Source: Nitrospirillum pindoramense (GTDB lineage Bacteria; Pseudomonadota; Alphaproteobacteria; Azospirillales; Azospirillaceae). From it: a stretch of DNA of 64,000 nt. Position 1 is the stretch's first letter; each line of letters begins with the position of its first letter. The notes under the pieces are model-generated. The model saw only the letters and a list, made by a program, of their open reading frames with translations. It was not told where the DNA came from and ran no database searches. Below, one piece after another: positions 16,837 to 24,352 of the stretch. The stretch lies in contig NZ_VITR01000004.1 in assembly GCF_007827955.1 (NCBI RefSeq), positions 1 through 64,000 on the forward strand. The letters are read 5' to 3'. The translations under genes and the position numbers were made by a program.

Positions 16837-18447
16837 TTATCGGTCGGTTTCTTGGGGGTCGGTTTTTCGGGGGGCGGCTTCAGGGGGCGTCAGCAGGGCC
16901 GCGACCTGGCGCAGCAGCGCCAGCCGTTCGGCATCGTCGCCGTGGCGCAGGCGCTCGCTCAGGTCCAGCACGGTGCGGGCGTACAGGTTGTGCCAATCCT
17001 CATCCGGCACGGTGAGCAGGCGCGGCTGGGCGGCGGGGACGCGCTCCGCCTTGCCGGGCCGCAGCACGATGGTCTCATCCAGCGCCGGCTGGTGGATGGG
17101 AACCGCCAGGCCGCTGGCGGCCAGGGCGTCCGCCAGCGCTTGCCGGGGCGCGGTTTCGCCATGCATCAGGGCGACGCCGCCCCGGATGGGGCCCCGCGCC
17201 GCCAGCCAGGCCAGCAGCTCCGCCTGGTCGGCATGGCCGGAATAGCTGTCCAGGGTGCGGATGCGGGCGCGCACCTCCACCTCCTCGCCATGGATGCGGA
17301 CGGGGCTGCGGCCCTGGACCAGCAGGCGGCCCAGCGTGCCCGGCGCCTGGTAGCCCACGAACAGCACCGTGGCGTTGCGTTGCCACAGATGGTTCTTCAG
17401 GTGGTGGCGGATGCGGCCGGCATCACACATGCCGCTGGCCGCCATGATGATGGCGCCGCCGCCCAGCCGGTTCAGGCGTTTGCTGCCCTCCACCTCGGTG
17501 ATGGGGTGGAAGTAGGGGCGGTCGAAGGGGTTGGCCACGCCGGCGTGGTTGATGTCGGGCAGGTGCCGGCGGAAGACGTCCGTCACGTTCACGGCCAGCG
17601 GGCTGTCCAGGAAGATGTCGGTGCGCGGCAGCGTGCCGTCGTCGATCAACTGGTTCAGGTCATAGAGCAACTCCTGCGTCCGCTCCACGGCGAAGACCGG
17701 GATCAGCAGGACCCCGCCGGATTTCAGGGCCTCCGCCACCTCGGCGCCCAGTTGGCGCCGGCGCTCCTGGTTGTCGACCGGCGGGCGCACCGTGGCGCCG
17801 TAGGTGGATTCGCAGAAGACCCAGTCGGCACCGGCCGGCCCTTCCGGCAGACCGTGGAACGGCTTGTCCCCGGGGCCCAGGTCGCCGGAGAACAGCAGGG
17901 TCTGCTCACCGCCGTCGCCCGCGACCCTCACCTCCACCGAGGCGGAGCCCAGCAGGTGGCCCGCGTCCCAGAAGCGGATCTTCGCCCCCGGCATCACATC
18001 GATCCAGGTGCCGTAGTCCGCCGGCTCCAACTGGTCCAGGCAGGCCTCCGCGTCCTTGCGGGTGTAGATGGGCTGCACCTCCGCCCGGCCGCGCTGCCGG
18101 TTGCGGTGGTTCAGGTGCTGGACCTCGCTTTCCTGGATGAAGCCGCTGTCGGGCAGCATGAAGGTCAGCAGGTCGCGGGTGCCGCTGGTGCAATGGATGC
18201 GCCCCTTGAAGCCCTGGCGGCACAGCTTGGGCACCAGGCCGCTATGGTCGATATGGGCGTGTGTCAGCACCAGGGCCGCCGGCTCGCGCGGGTCGAAGGG
18301 GAAGTCGCGGTAGTTCAGCTCCTTCACCGTCTTGGGCCCCTGGAACAGGCCACAGTCGATCAGCAGGGTGCCGCCGTCATGGCGGATCAGGGTGCAGGAG
18401 CCGGTGACGGTACCGGCGGCGCCGTGGAAGGTGACGCTGGGGATCAT
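16837..18447 (-). CDS. MBL-fold/beta-CASP RNA-processing nuclease-like protein
   Basis: 536-aa metallo-beta-lactamase fold protein with the metal-binding motif HAHIDHSG (residues 63-70), further ligands in WDAGHLLGS and FSGDLGP, and the beta-CASP/RMMBL tail with SGHADQAELLAW. This is the YSH1-like bacterial group related to CPSF73. A role in RNA cleavage is inferred from the family. It lies 21 bp after the LOG gene and 17 bp before hlyD, inside the exporter run. Proximity to PHB and USP genes suggests a stress context. Confidence 0.9.
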   Translation of the reverse strand: MIPSVTFHGAAGTVTGSCTLIRHDGGTLLIDCGLFQGPKTVKELNYRDFPFDPREPAALVLTHAHIDHSGLVPKLCRQGFKGRIHCTSGTRDLLTFMLPDSGFIQESEVQHLNHRNRQRGRAEVQPIYTRKDAEACLDQLEPADYGTWIDVMPGAKIRFWDAGHLLGSASVEVRVAGDGGEQTLLFSGDLGPGDKPFHGLPEGPAGADWVFCESTYGATVRPPVDNQERRRQLGAEVAEALKSGGVLLIPVFAVERTQELLYDLNQLIDDGTLPRTDIFLDSPLAVNVTDVFRRHLPDINHAGVANPFDRPYFHPITEVEGSKRLNRLGGGAIIMAASGMCDAGRIRHHLKNHLWQRNATVLFVGYQAPGTLGRLLVQGRSPVRIHGEEVEVRARIRTLDSYSGHADQAELLAWLAARGPIRGGVALMHGETAPRQALADALAASGLAVPIHQPALDETIVLRPGKAERVPAAQPRLLTVPDEDWHNLYARTVLDLSERLRHGDDAERLALLRQVAALLTPPEAAPRKTDPQETDR

Positions 18448-18468
18448 AGGGACGGGCCCTTCGCAGGA

Positions 18469-19335
18469 TCAGGAGTCTTGGAACGCTGAGGACGTGTCGG
18501 CGGCATGCGGTCGCGCCACCTTCAGGCCATGGGCCAGCAGGGCGCGCCATATCCCCTCGGCATCGTCGGCGAAGCTGAACAGTTCAAGATCGGCGGCGGC
18601 AATCATGCCGGTCTTGGCCAGCAGGCCGAAGTCAAGGACACGCGTCCAGTAGGCCTTGTCCATCAGCACCACCGGAATGGGGGCGGACTTGCCGGTCTGG
18701 CGCAGGGTCAGGATCTCGAACATCTCATCCAGGGTGCCGAACCCGCCGGGAAAGATGACCAGCCCCGCCGCCCGCATGGCGAAGTGCAGCTTGCGCATGG
18801 CGAAGTAATGGAATTGGAAGGTCAGTTCCGGCGTGGTGTAGGGGTTGGGTTCCTGTTCATGCGGTAGGGCGATGTTGAAGCCGATGCTGGGCGCGCCCAC
18901 CTCCCACGCGCCACGGTTGACGGCCGCCATAAGGCCGCCGCCCCCGCCGGTGGCGATGACATTGTCGCGGTAGCCCCCCGGCCAGCCGTCCAGCGCACCC
19001 CCCCGCTCCGACGCCAGCCGGCCGAAGGCCAGGGCCTCGGCATACCAGCGGGTGGATTGGGGGAACTCCGCCACGCGCGCCGCCTCCTCCGCCGTGGCCG
19101 CGGCGTCGGCGGGCCGCACCCGGGCGCTGCCGAAGGTCACCAGGGTGGACCGCACGCCCCAATCCCGCAGCCGCTCCTCCGCCTTCTCATACTCCAGCAT
19201 CAGGCGGGTGCCGCGCATGCTGTCGCTCAGGATGAATTTATGGTCCAAGGCCGGCAGGCGATAGGAGGACGAATTGCGCTGGGCCTGGTTACTGGGGGCC
19301 TGGCCGCTGGGGTCGGGGATCTGCTGGGTGGACAT
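18469..19335 (-). CDS. LOG-family protein (TIGR00730-type, Rossmann-like)
   Basis: 288-aa member of the LOG/lysine-decarboxylase-like family. The nucleotide-binding signature PGGFGTLDEMFE and the glycine-rich GGGGGLMAAVNRGA are clear. Family members hydrolyse nucleoside 5'-monophosphates to release the base (cytokinin-activating in some). The N-terminal 60 residues are an extension relative to short LOG proteins. Probably first gene of the LOG-MBL-hlyD-rbbA-permease run. Confidence 0.9.
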   Translation of the reverse strand: MSTQQIPDPSGQAPSNQAQRNSSSYRLPALDHKFILSDSMRGTRLMLEYEKAEERLRDWGVRSTLVTFGSARVRPADAAATAEEAARVAEFPQSTRWYAEALAFGRLASERGGALDGWPGGYRDNVIATGGGGGLMAAVNRGAWEVGAPSIGFNIALPHEQEPNPYTTPELTFQFHYFAMRKLHFAMRAAGLVIFPGGFGTLDEMFEILTLRQTGKSAPIPVVLMDKAYWTRVLDFGLLAKTGMIAAADLELFSFADDAEGIWRALLAHGLKVARPHAADTSSAFQDS

Positions 19336-19509
19336 GGTGTAATGTGTCCTTGTCAGGCCCGGTAGGGGAGGGCGCGTCGGCGCCGCTCCCCCATCCGTTC
19401 ATGACCCAACCATTAACCATCCCGGCGGTTGGCAAAATGATTCACCTCAATCCCCGGTTACTGGACCCCTGGTTACCGCGGCCTCCTGACGCCACGGGTC
19501 GGGCCGCCG

Positions 19510-20547
19510 TCAGGGGCTGATCACCACCTTCAGGGCCCGCGTGTCGGCAGCGTGGCCGAAGGTGTCATAGGCCGACAGGATGCCGTCCAGGGTGAAGCGG
19601 TGGGTGATCAGCACGCTGGGGTCCAGCTTCCGCGACTGCACAGTCTTCAACAGCATCGGTGTGCTGACGGTGTCCACCAGCCGGGTGGTGATGGCGATGT
19701 TCTGGGCCCACAGGCGGTCCAGGTGCAGGTCGGCCTTATGGCCGTGGACACCGACATTGGCGATGGTGCCCCCCGGGGCCACCAGGTCCTGGCACAGTTC
19801 GAAGGTGGCGGGGATGCCCACCGCCTCGATCACGGTGTCGACGCCGGCGCCTTCGGTCCAGGATTTCACCGCCTCCACCGCGTTGGTGGCCGCGCTGTTC
19901 ACGGTGCGGGTGGCGCCGAAGCGGCGTGCCACCTCCAGCCGGTTGTCGTCGACGTCGATCATGATGATCTCCGCCGGGCTGTAGAACTGGGCCGTCAGCA
20001 GGGCCGCCAGGCCGATGGGGCCGGAGCCGACGATGGCCACGGTCGCGCCCGGCGCCACCTTGCCGTTCAGCACCCCGCATTCAAAGCCGGTGGGCAGGAT
20101 GTCGCTCAGCATGGCCAGCGCCTCCTCATCCGCGCCCTCGGGTATGGGGTACAGGCTGGTGGCGGCATGGGGGATGCGGACATATTCCGCCTGGGTGCCG
20201 TCGATGACGTTGCCCAGGATCCAGCCGCCGGTGCGGCAGTGGGAATACATGCCGCGGCGGCAATAGTCGCAGGTGCCGCAGGCGGTGATGCAGGAGATCA
20301 GCACGCGGTCGCCCGGCTTGAACATGGTGACGCCCGGGCCCACGGCGTCGATCACGCCCACGCCCTCATGGCCCAGGATGCGGCCCGGCAGGCAGGTGGG
20401 CACGTCGCCCTTAAGGATGTGCAGGTCGGTGCCGCAGATGGTGGTCTTGGTGATGCGGACGATGGCGTCACCGGGATCCTTGATCTCCGGCTTCGGCCGC
20501 TGCTCCAGCGCCTTGCGGCCGGGGCCTTGATAGACAAGCGCCTTCAT
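19510..20547 (-). CDS. Zinc-dependent alcohol dehydrogenase (isopropanol/threonine dehydrogenase-like)
   Basis: 345-aa zinc MDR. CGTDLH and GHEGVGV carry catalytic ligands, CGTCDYCRRGMYSHC is the structural zinc cluster, and the NAD(P) motif is GSGPIGLAA. The style resembles secondary-alcohol dehydrogenases. It follows the universal stress gene by 55 bp on the same strand and probably shares its promoter with the FNR-type box. The substrate is likely a short-chain alcohol or aldehyde. Confidence 0.92.
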   Translation of the reverse strand: MKALVYQGPGRKALEQRPKPEIKDPGDAIVRITKTTICGTDLHILKGDVPTCLPGRILGHEGVGVIDAVGPGVTMFKPGDRVLISCITACGTCDYCRRGMYSHCRTGGWILGNVIDGTQAEYVRIPHAATSLYPIPEGADEEALAMLSDILPTGFECGVLNGKVAPGATVAIVGSGPIGLAALLTAQFYSPAEIIMIDVDDNRLEVARRFGATRTVNSAATNAVEAVKSWTEGAGVDTVIEAVGIPATFELCQDLVAPGGTIANVGVHGHKADLHLDRLWAQNIAITTRLVDTVSTPMLLKTVQSRKLDPSVLITHRFTLDGILSAYDTFGHAADTRALKVVISP

Positions 20548-20602
20548 GGGTGGTCTCCTATCAAGTATGGGGTCAGGAATAGGGGGGCGGGGGCGCCCCT
20601 CC

Positions 20603-21457
20603 TCAATGGGCCAGCAGGGCCGGGATGGGCGTCTTGGTCAGGATGTCGCGGGTGACGCCGCCCAGGGCCCATTCCCGCAGGCGGGAACGGCCGTAGGCCC
20701 CCGCCACGATCAGGCCGGCATTCAACAGCTCGGCCTCGTTGAACAGTCCGGCGGAGATGTTGTCCCATTTGCCCAGCCGCCGGATTTCCGTGGTCACGCC
20801 ATGGTGGGACAGGTAGCGGGCCAGATTCTCGGCGGAGTGGTCGCGGTGGCCCTCCGCCGCCCGCCGGGCATCGGCCCCGGTTTCCACCACGGCGATGGCG
20901 ACACGGCTGGCCCGGCGCAGGAAAGGCAGGGCCTGGGCCACTGCATTGGCCGACTCCCGGCTATTTTTCCAGGCGATCAGGACCGTATCCAGCGGCTGCA
21001 GCCTCAACGGGTCCTCCTCCGGAATGACGTATACGCCCCGGCCGGACCCGAACAGCGCCGCCTCCACCACATCGCTGGCGCGGTTTGGTTCGGCGACACG
21101 GTAAGGGGTGCGGACAACCAGCAGATCGGCCATGCGCGCCTGATCGGCGATCAGGCCGCCGACCTCGGCCGCCACGCGATCGAACCGGCACAGCTCATGA
21201 CGGCAGGACAGGGCGTCCAGCCGCTGCGCCAGCGCCTGCTCGGTCAGCCGGCATTGCGCCTGGCACTCCCGCAAATGGTCGGCCAGGGCGCCGCGGGTGA
21301 CGCTGTAGTGCGCGATGCTTTCCGGTGGATCGGGCAGGATGGTGAGGTACAGGCCCCGGACATGGGCCTGATGCGCCACCGCCAGGCGGTCGGCATGCAG
21401 GATGCGGCTTTCGTCGTCGGCGCCGCCATCCAAGTGGACAAGGATTTCTTTGATCAT
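20603..21457 (-). CDS. Tandem universal stress protein (two UspA domains)
   Basis: 284-aa cytoplasmic protein of two UspA domains. The second domain ends with GLIVAGAYGRSRLREWALGG, the ATP-binding type motif G-x2-G-x9-G(S/T). The first domain lacks this motif. The start at 21457 (MIKEILVHL) has GAGGG eight bases upstream. A perfect FNR/FixK dyad lies about 100 bp upstream, so oxygen-limited induction is likely. Probably cotranscribed with the downstream alcohol dehydrogenase. Confidence 0.92.
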   Translation of the reverse strand: MIKEILVHLDGGADDESRILHADRLAVAHQAHVRGLYLTILPDPPESIAHYSVTRGALADHLRECQAQCRLTEQALAQRLDALSCRHELCRFDRVAAEVGGLIADQARMADLLVVRTPYRVAEPNRASDVVEAALFGSGRGVYVIPEEDPLRLQPLDTVLIAWKNSRESANAVAQALPFLRRASRVAIAVVETGADARRAAEGHRDHSAENLARYLSHHGVTTEIRRLGKWDNISAGLFNEAELLNAGLIVAGAYGRSRLREWALGGVTRDILTKTPIPALLAH

Positions 21458-21520
21458 GGTGCCGGCCCTCATATGGGGTGCGGCCTGTTCATGCCCGAGG
21501 GGCACGATGCCGGGTCGCCA

Positions 21521-21546
21521 GCCGTTTGGACAGTCGCCCAAACGGC
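21521..21546 (-). repeat. Hairpin in the predicted 5' leader of the usp gene
   Basis: GCCGTTTGG (21521-21529) and CCAAACGGC (21538-21546) form a 9-bp stem with an 8-nt loop. If the FNR box works at -41.5, transcription would begin near 21523, so this dyad overlaps the predicted transcript start; its role is unclear. Confidence 0.45.
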
Positions 21547-21557
21547 GTCTTAGGGCA

Positions 21558-21571
21558 TTGACCCAGGTCAA
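21558..21571 (-). promoter_or_regulatory. FNR/FixK-type box upstream of usp
   Basis: TTGAC-CCAG-GTCAA is a perfect 14-bp dyad matching the TTGA(T/C)-N4-(A/G)TCAA consensus of FNR, FixK and Anr. It sits 101 bp upstream of the universal stress protein start. It implies activation at low oxygen of usp and the following alcohol dehydrogenase. Confidence 0.7.
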
Positions 21572-21602
21572 CCTTGTCCGGCGGGCTGTCGGCGCCGTTG
21601 TT

Positions 21603-21854
21603 TCAGCTTGGGCCGGGCTTCTTGCGGCGTGGCATCGATTGCCAGCGGTTGGTGTTCGGGCGATGGGGTGAGGGCGGGGCGGCCAGGCAAGCATAGAGGC
21701 GTTGTCGGGCCTCATCCGACAGGTCGGCTTCCTTCAGATGCCGGACCTCCGGTGGCTTGGGCGTCTCCGGGGCTGGCCCCGGATCGTTTCCGCCGGGAGT
21801 GTTCCCGTCCTTCGCCTGGTCTACCGGGGGCTTTTCCAAAGGGGTCTCCCACAA
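21603..21854 (-). CDS. Small hypothetical protein (uncertain)
   Basis: An open frame of about 83 codons if it starts at TTG 21854. It is proline- and charge-rich, with a segment EVRHLKEADLSDEARQR that looks like a genuine helix and a basic end PRRKKPGPS. No ATG fits and no clear SD is visible. It lies between the conserved 70-aa protein and the usp promoter, and its 3' end approaches the FNR box. It may be real or only an open frame. Confidence 0.35.
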   Translation of the reverse strand: MWETPLEKPPVDQAKDGNTPGGNDPGPAPETPKPPEVRHLKEADLSDEARQRLYACLAAPPSPHRPNTNRWQSMPRRKKPGPS

Positions 21855-21882
21855 ATGGCATTGAGAGTGGACGAGGCGGGCG

Positions 21883-22095
21883 TCAGGCGGACGCGGGCGT
21901 CCGCACCGCTTCCAACTGGCTTTCGCGCACAACCCGTTCCTGGCCGTCCTGGTCGACCTTGATCCGGTACTGGGGGTCCCGTCCCGCCGCCGGCAATTGC
22001 CGGGTGACGCTGACGGTGGGGCCGGCGGGGCGGGTTTCGCCGGGGGCCGGATGCAGAACGACGCTTTGGCCGATGGCGAATTTATGAGGATACAT
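21883..22095 (-). CDS. Conserved small alphaproteobacterial protein of unknown function
   Basis: 70-aa basic protein beginning MYPHKFAIGQSVVLHP and ending with QYRIKVDQDGQERVVRESQL, a pattern I recognise from short conserved proteins of Rhodospirillales and Rhizobiales. It is probably a small beta-rich (SH3-like) fold. The ATG at 22095 has GGAG seven bases upstream, which rules against the longer start at 22122. Same strand as hemolysin III upstream. Function unknown. Confidence 0.75.
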   Translation of the reverse strand: MYPHKFAIGQSVVLHPAPGETRPAGPTVSVTRQLPAAGRDPQYRIKVDQDGQERVVRESQLEAVRTPASA

Positions 22096-22144
22096 CGCGG
22101 TTCTCCGAAAAAGGTGGTTCATGGTCAGCCGGGTGGCCGCCGTT

Positions 22145-22801
22145 TCAGGGATGGAACTCCCCCCATATCGCCGCGTAGTGGCAGCCCGCCGCCGCCAGCA
22201 CCATCAGGTGCCAGATGACGTTGTGATACCGTACCCGTTCCATCAGATAGGCCCCGACGCCCACGGTGTAGATCACCGCGCCGATGCCGATCAGGAGGGC
22301 GGTGTCGGGGGGTAACCGCCCCGCCAGCGCTGGTATGAAGGGCAGTCCGATCCACCCCAGCCCGAGATAGAGGGCCAGGCCCATGCGCTCGTACTGGCGC
22401 GGCGCCGACAGTTTCAGCAGGGCGCCGGCCAGGGCGATGGCCCAGACCAGGGTCAGGGCCAGGGCGGCACGGTTGGACGGCAGGTGCATCAGAAGGGGGG
22501 TATAGGTTCCTGCGATGGCCAGGAAGATGCCGACATGGTCCAGACGGCGCAGCCATTCCTTGCGCGAACGCCGCAGGGTCAGATTATAGGCGGCGGAGAA
22601 CGTAAGCATCGCCGCCATGGCCAGGGTGTAGACCGCCAGCCCCAAGGCGCTGTCGGTGGCGTTGGGACCCGCGGGCAGGGCGATGAGCCGGACGCCGGCG
22701 ATAAGCGCCGCCGTAACCCCCACGACATGCACGACGGCGTCGGCCCGGTACTCCCCGCTGCTGTAACGCGGGGTGGAACGCGCGGCGGTCGCAACGGTCA
22801 T
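22145..22801 (-). CDS. Hemolysin III family membrane protein (YqfA/PAQR-like)
   Basis: 218-aa membrane protein with about seven hydrophobic helices. The family signatures are the conserved LDHVGIFLAIAGTYTP and the C-terminal HNVIWHLMVLAAAGCHY, whose histidines with an early His are the proposed metal-site residues of the PAQR/HlyIII superfamily. The start at 22801 has AAGGAG seven bases upstream. Despite the name, hemolytic activity is not implied. Confidence 0.92.
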   Translation of the reverse strand: MTVATAARSTPRYSSGEYRADAVVHVVGVTAALIAGVRLIALPAGPNATDSALGLAVYTLAMAAMLTFSAAYNLTLRRSRKEWLRRLDHVGIFLAIAGTYTPLLMHLPSNRAALALTLVWAIALAGALLKLSAPRQYERMGLALYLGLGWIGLPFIPALAGRLPPDTALLIGIGAVIYTVGVGAYLMERVRYHNVIWHLMVLAAAGCHYAAIWGEFHP

Positions 22802-22876
22802 CGCACGCTCCTTGAGGGAATGGCCTTGAATGGGTGAGCGGGGGCCGGGCGAATGGCCTGGCCCCCCGTCCACAGC

Positions 22877-23146
22877 TCAGCGCCGGCGCGGCGCTGGCCT
22901 ATGCAGGGGAACGGTGCCGGGCCGTTCATCCTTGTGGCGAAAGACGATCCGCCCCTTGGTCAGGTCATAGGGGGTCATCTCGACGGTGACCCGGTCGCCG
23001 GCCAGAGAGCGGATGCGGCTTTTGCGCATGCGTCCGGCGGTGTAGGCGATGATCGAATGGCCGTTTTCCAACATGACCCGGAAGCGGCCATCGGGCAGCG
23101 CCTCATCGATCTTACCCTCGAACTCGAGGTATTCTTCCTTGGCCAT
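22877..23146 (-). CDS. infA: Translation initiation factor IF-1, C-terminally extended
   Basis: 89-aa OB-fold protein that binds the ribosomal A site during initiation. The IF-1 core is clear ([39 protein letters not shown]). It exceeds the usual 72 residues by a 17-residue Pro/Arg-rich tail (after [10 protein letters not shown]). GGGAGG precedes the start. A separate position next to cspA suggests a second, stress-related IF-1 copy; whether another infA exists cannot be seen here. Confidence 0.93.
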   Translation of the reverse strand: MAKEEYLEFEGKIDEALPDGRFRVMLENGHSIIAYTAGRMRKSRIRSLAGDRVTVEMTPYDLTKGRIVFRHKDERPGTVPLHRPAPRRR

Positions 23147-23161
23147 CGCGGCCTCCCGTTA

Positions 23162-23253
23162 GAGCGGGGCGCGATCAGGGGGAATCATCTGATCGTACAA
23201 GTCCGCTCCATCATGAACAGGTTAGGGTCAGGACGCGATCTGATCGCATCCTG
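23162..23253. repeat. Palindromic intergenic repeat between infA and cspA
   Basis: Two dyads in tandem. The first has outer arms GAGCGG (23162-23167)/CCGCTC (23203-23208) around CGATCAG (23172-23178)/CTGATCG (23189-23195). The second is a quasi-palindrome at 23229-23253 with GCGATC-T-GATCGC at its centre and CAGGA/TCCTG outside. From memory, elements of this form are scattered between genes in many alphaproteobacteria. Confidence 0.6.
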
Positions 23254-23263
23254 TTTCAAGCTG

Positions 23264-23299
23264 AAAAAAAAGCGACGGCATGGAGGCCATGCCGTCGCT
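23264..23299 (-). terminator. Rho-independent terminator of cspA
   Basis: On the minus strand a perfect 13-bp stem (arms 23287-23299 and 23271-23283, loop of 3) ends in a run of eight T. Positioned 25 bp after the cspA stop. Confidence 0.92.
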
Positions 23300-23323
23300 C
23301 TTCAAAAGCCGAAACCACGAGCC

Positions 23324-23533
23324 TCAAGCGGCGCGCAGGTTCTCCGCCGACGACTTGCCCTTGCGGGGGTCGCGGACGATCTCGAAGCTCACCTTCTGGC
23401 CTTCAGACAGGTTGCCCATGCCCGAGCGCTCAACGGCGGAAATGTGGACGAACACGTCGGCGGTGCCATCCTCGGGCTGAATGAAGCCAAAGCCCTTGGT
23501 GCTGTTAAACCACTTCACGGTACCGATAGACAT
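23324..23533 (-). CDS. cspA: Cold-shock protein, CspA family
   Basis: 69-aa single cold-shock domain with RNP-1 KGFGFIQP and RNP-2 VFVHISAV, a complete OB-fold RNA chaperone. AGGAG lies eight bases before the ATG. Monocistronic with its own terminator. The long upstream region could supply a structured leader as in other csp genes, but no specific cold box was identified. Confidence 0.95.
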   Translation of the reverse strand: MSIGTVKWFNSTKGFGFIQPEDGTADVFVHISAVERSGMGNLSEGQKVSFEIVRDPRKGKSSAENLRAA

Positions 23534-23968
23534 GAGATATCTCCTGGGGTTTTCCCGATCGGAGCTGCCCGGCGCGGGAGTGCGGCACGGGCGCCAAAAT
23601 CACGACAGGGAAGGCCGGCATCTGCCGGTCAGTAGCCCAGCAGCAACATCGACTTCCCCAACATGAGCCTCGGGGCTGCATATTGCAAGCCCCGTCTGGC
23701 ACGGCGCCGGCGCAACGCTGGGACGCCATCGGACACGCCCCCTTTGGGGGCGGAGATGGCGGACTTTCGTGCCCCTTCTCTTTTTCCGGGAACTTTTACG
23801 TCCACCCTGATGTTTCCGTCACTTTCCGAGGTAGACCCAGGTCGGCCGGAACCGTCCGCGCCGTCATGCCTCGTTTCACGCTTTGGGCTCCACGCTTGGG
23901 CTCAAGCCCGCTCGGCTTGGGCAGCGACCGTTTATGAAGGCACGGGTGGGGGGGCAGGAGTGACCACA
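23534..23968. other. Intergenic region between cspA and the kaiC remnant
   Basis: 435 bp between divergent genes, with no convincing coding frame. It should hold the cspA promoter and leader (minus strand). On the plus strand GGAAC (23789-23793), a 17-bp spacer and TGTT (23811-23814) resemble an EcfG promoter with one -10 mismatch; this is weak. Confidence 0.4.
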
Positions 23969-24352
23969 ATGAATATGCCGATGCACGACTTGGTGGAGAA
24001 AATCTCCACCGGCAACCCCGGGCTCGACGTCATCTTGAGCGGCGGGTTGCCACCCCGGCGGCTCTACTTGCTGGAAGGAATGCCGGGGTCCGGCAAGACG
24101 ACGCTGGCGCTTGAGTTCTTGGGTGCCGGCGCGGCGGCCGGGGAAAGGACGCTTTACATAACGCTGTCGGAAACGCGGGAGGAGTTGGCGGTGGTCGCCG
24201 CCTCCCACGGCTGGAGCATCGAGGACTTCGACGTTTTCGAGCTGAGCGCCGTGGACGCGGTGCTGGGCGACGGGCGCCAGCAATCCATCCTGCATCCGCC
24301 CTCGTCCGGTCGCTGGAGGATCTGCTGCGCCGGACCATCCTTGAGACGATAG
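23969..24352 (+). pseudogene. KaiC-like RecA-fold ATPase, 5' fragment
   Basis: The first ~108 codons encode a KaiC-domain N-terminus: TGNPGLDVILSGGLP, Walker A GMPGSGKTT and YITLSETREEL. Homology stops at QQSILHP (about 24295), where KaiC proteins continue into EVEL. From there the frame runs through kinase-coding DNA in the wrong frame to a stop at 24352. AGGAG eight bases before ATG 23969 shows the original start survives. Family members act in signalling with linked histidine kinases. Confidence 0.8.

Noticed and set aside
23848..23875. GGAAC...CGTT pair upstream of the kaiC remnant
   Set aside because: The spacer is 19 bp, outside the 16-17 bp range of EcfG promoters.
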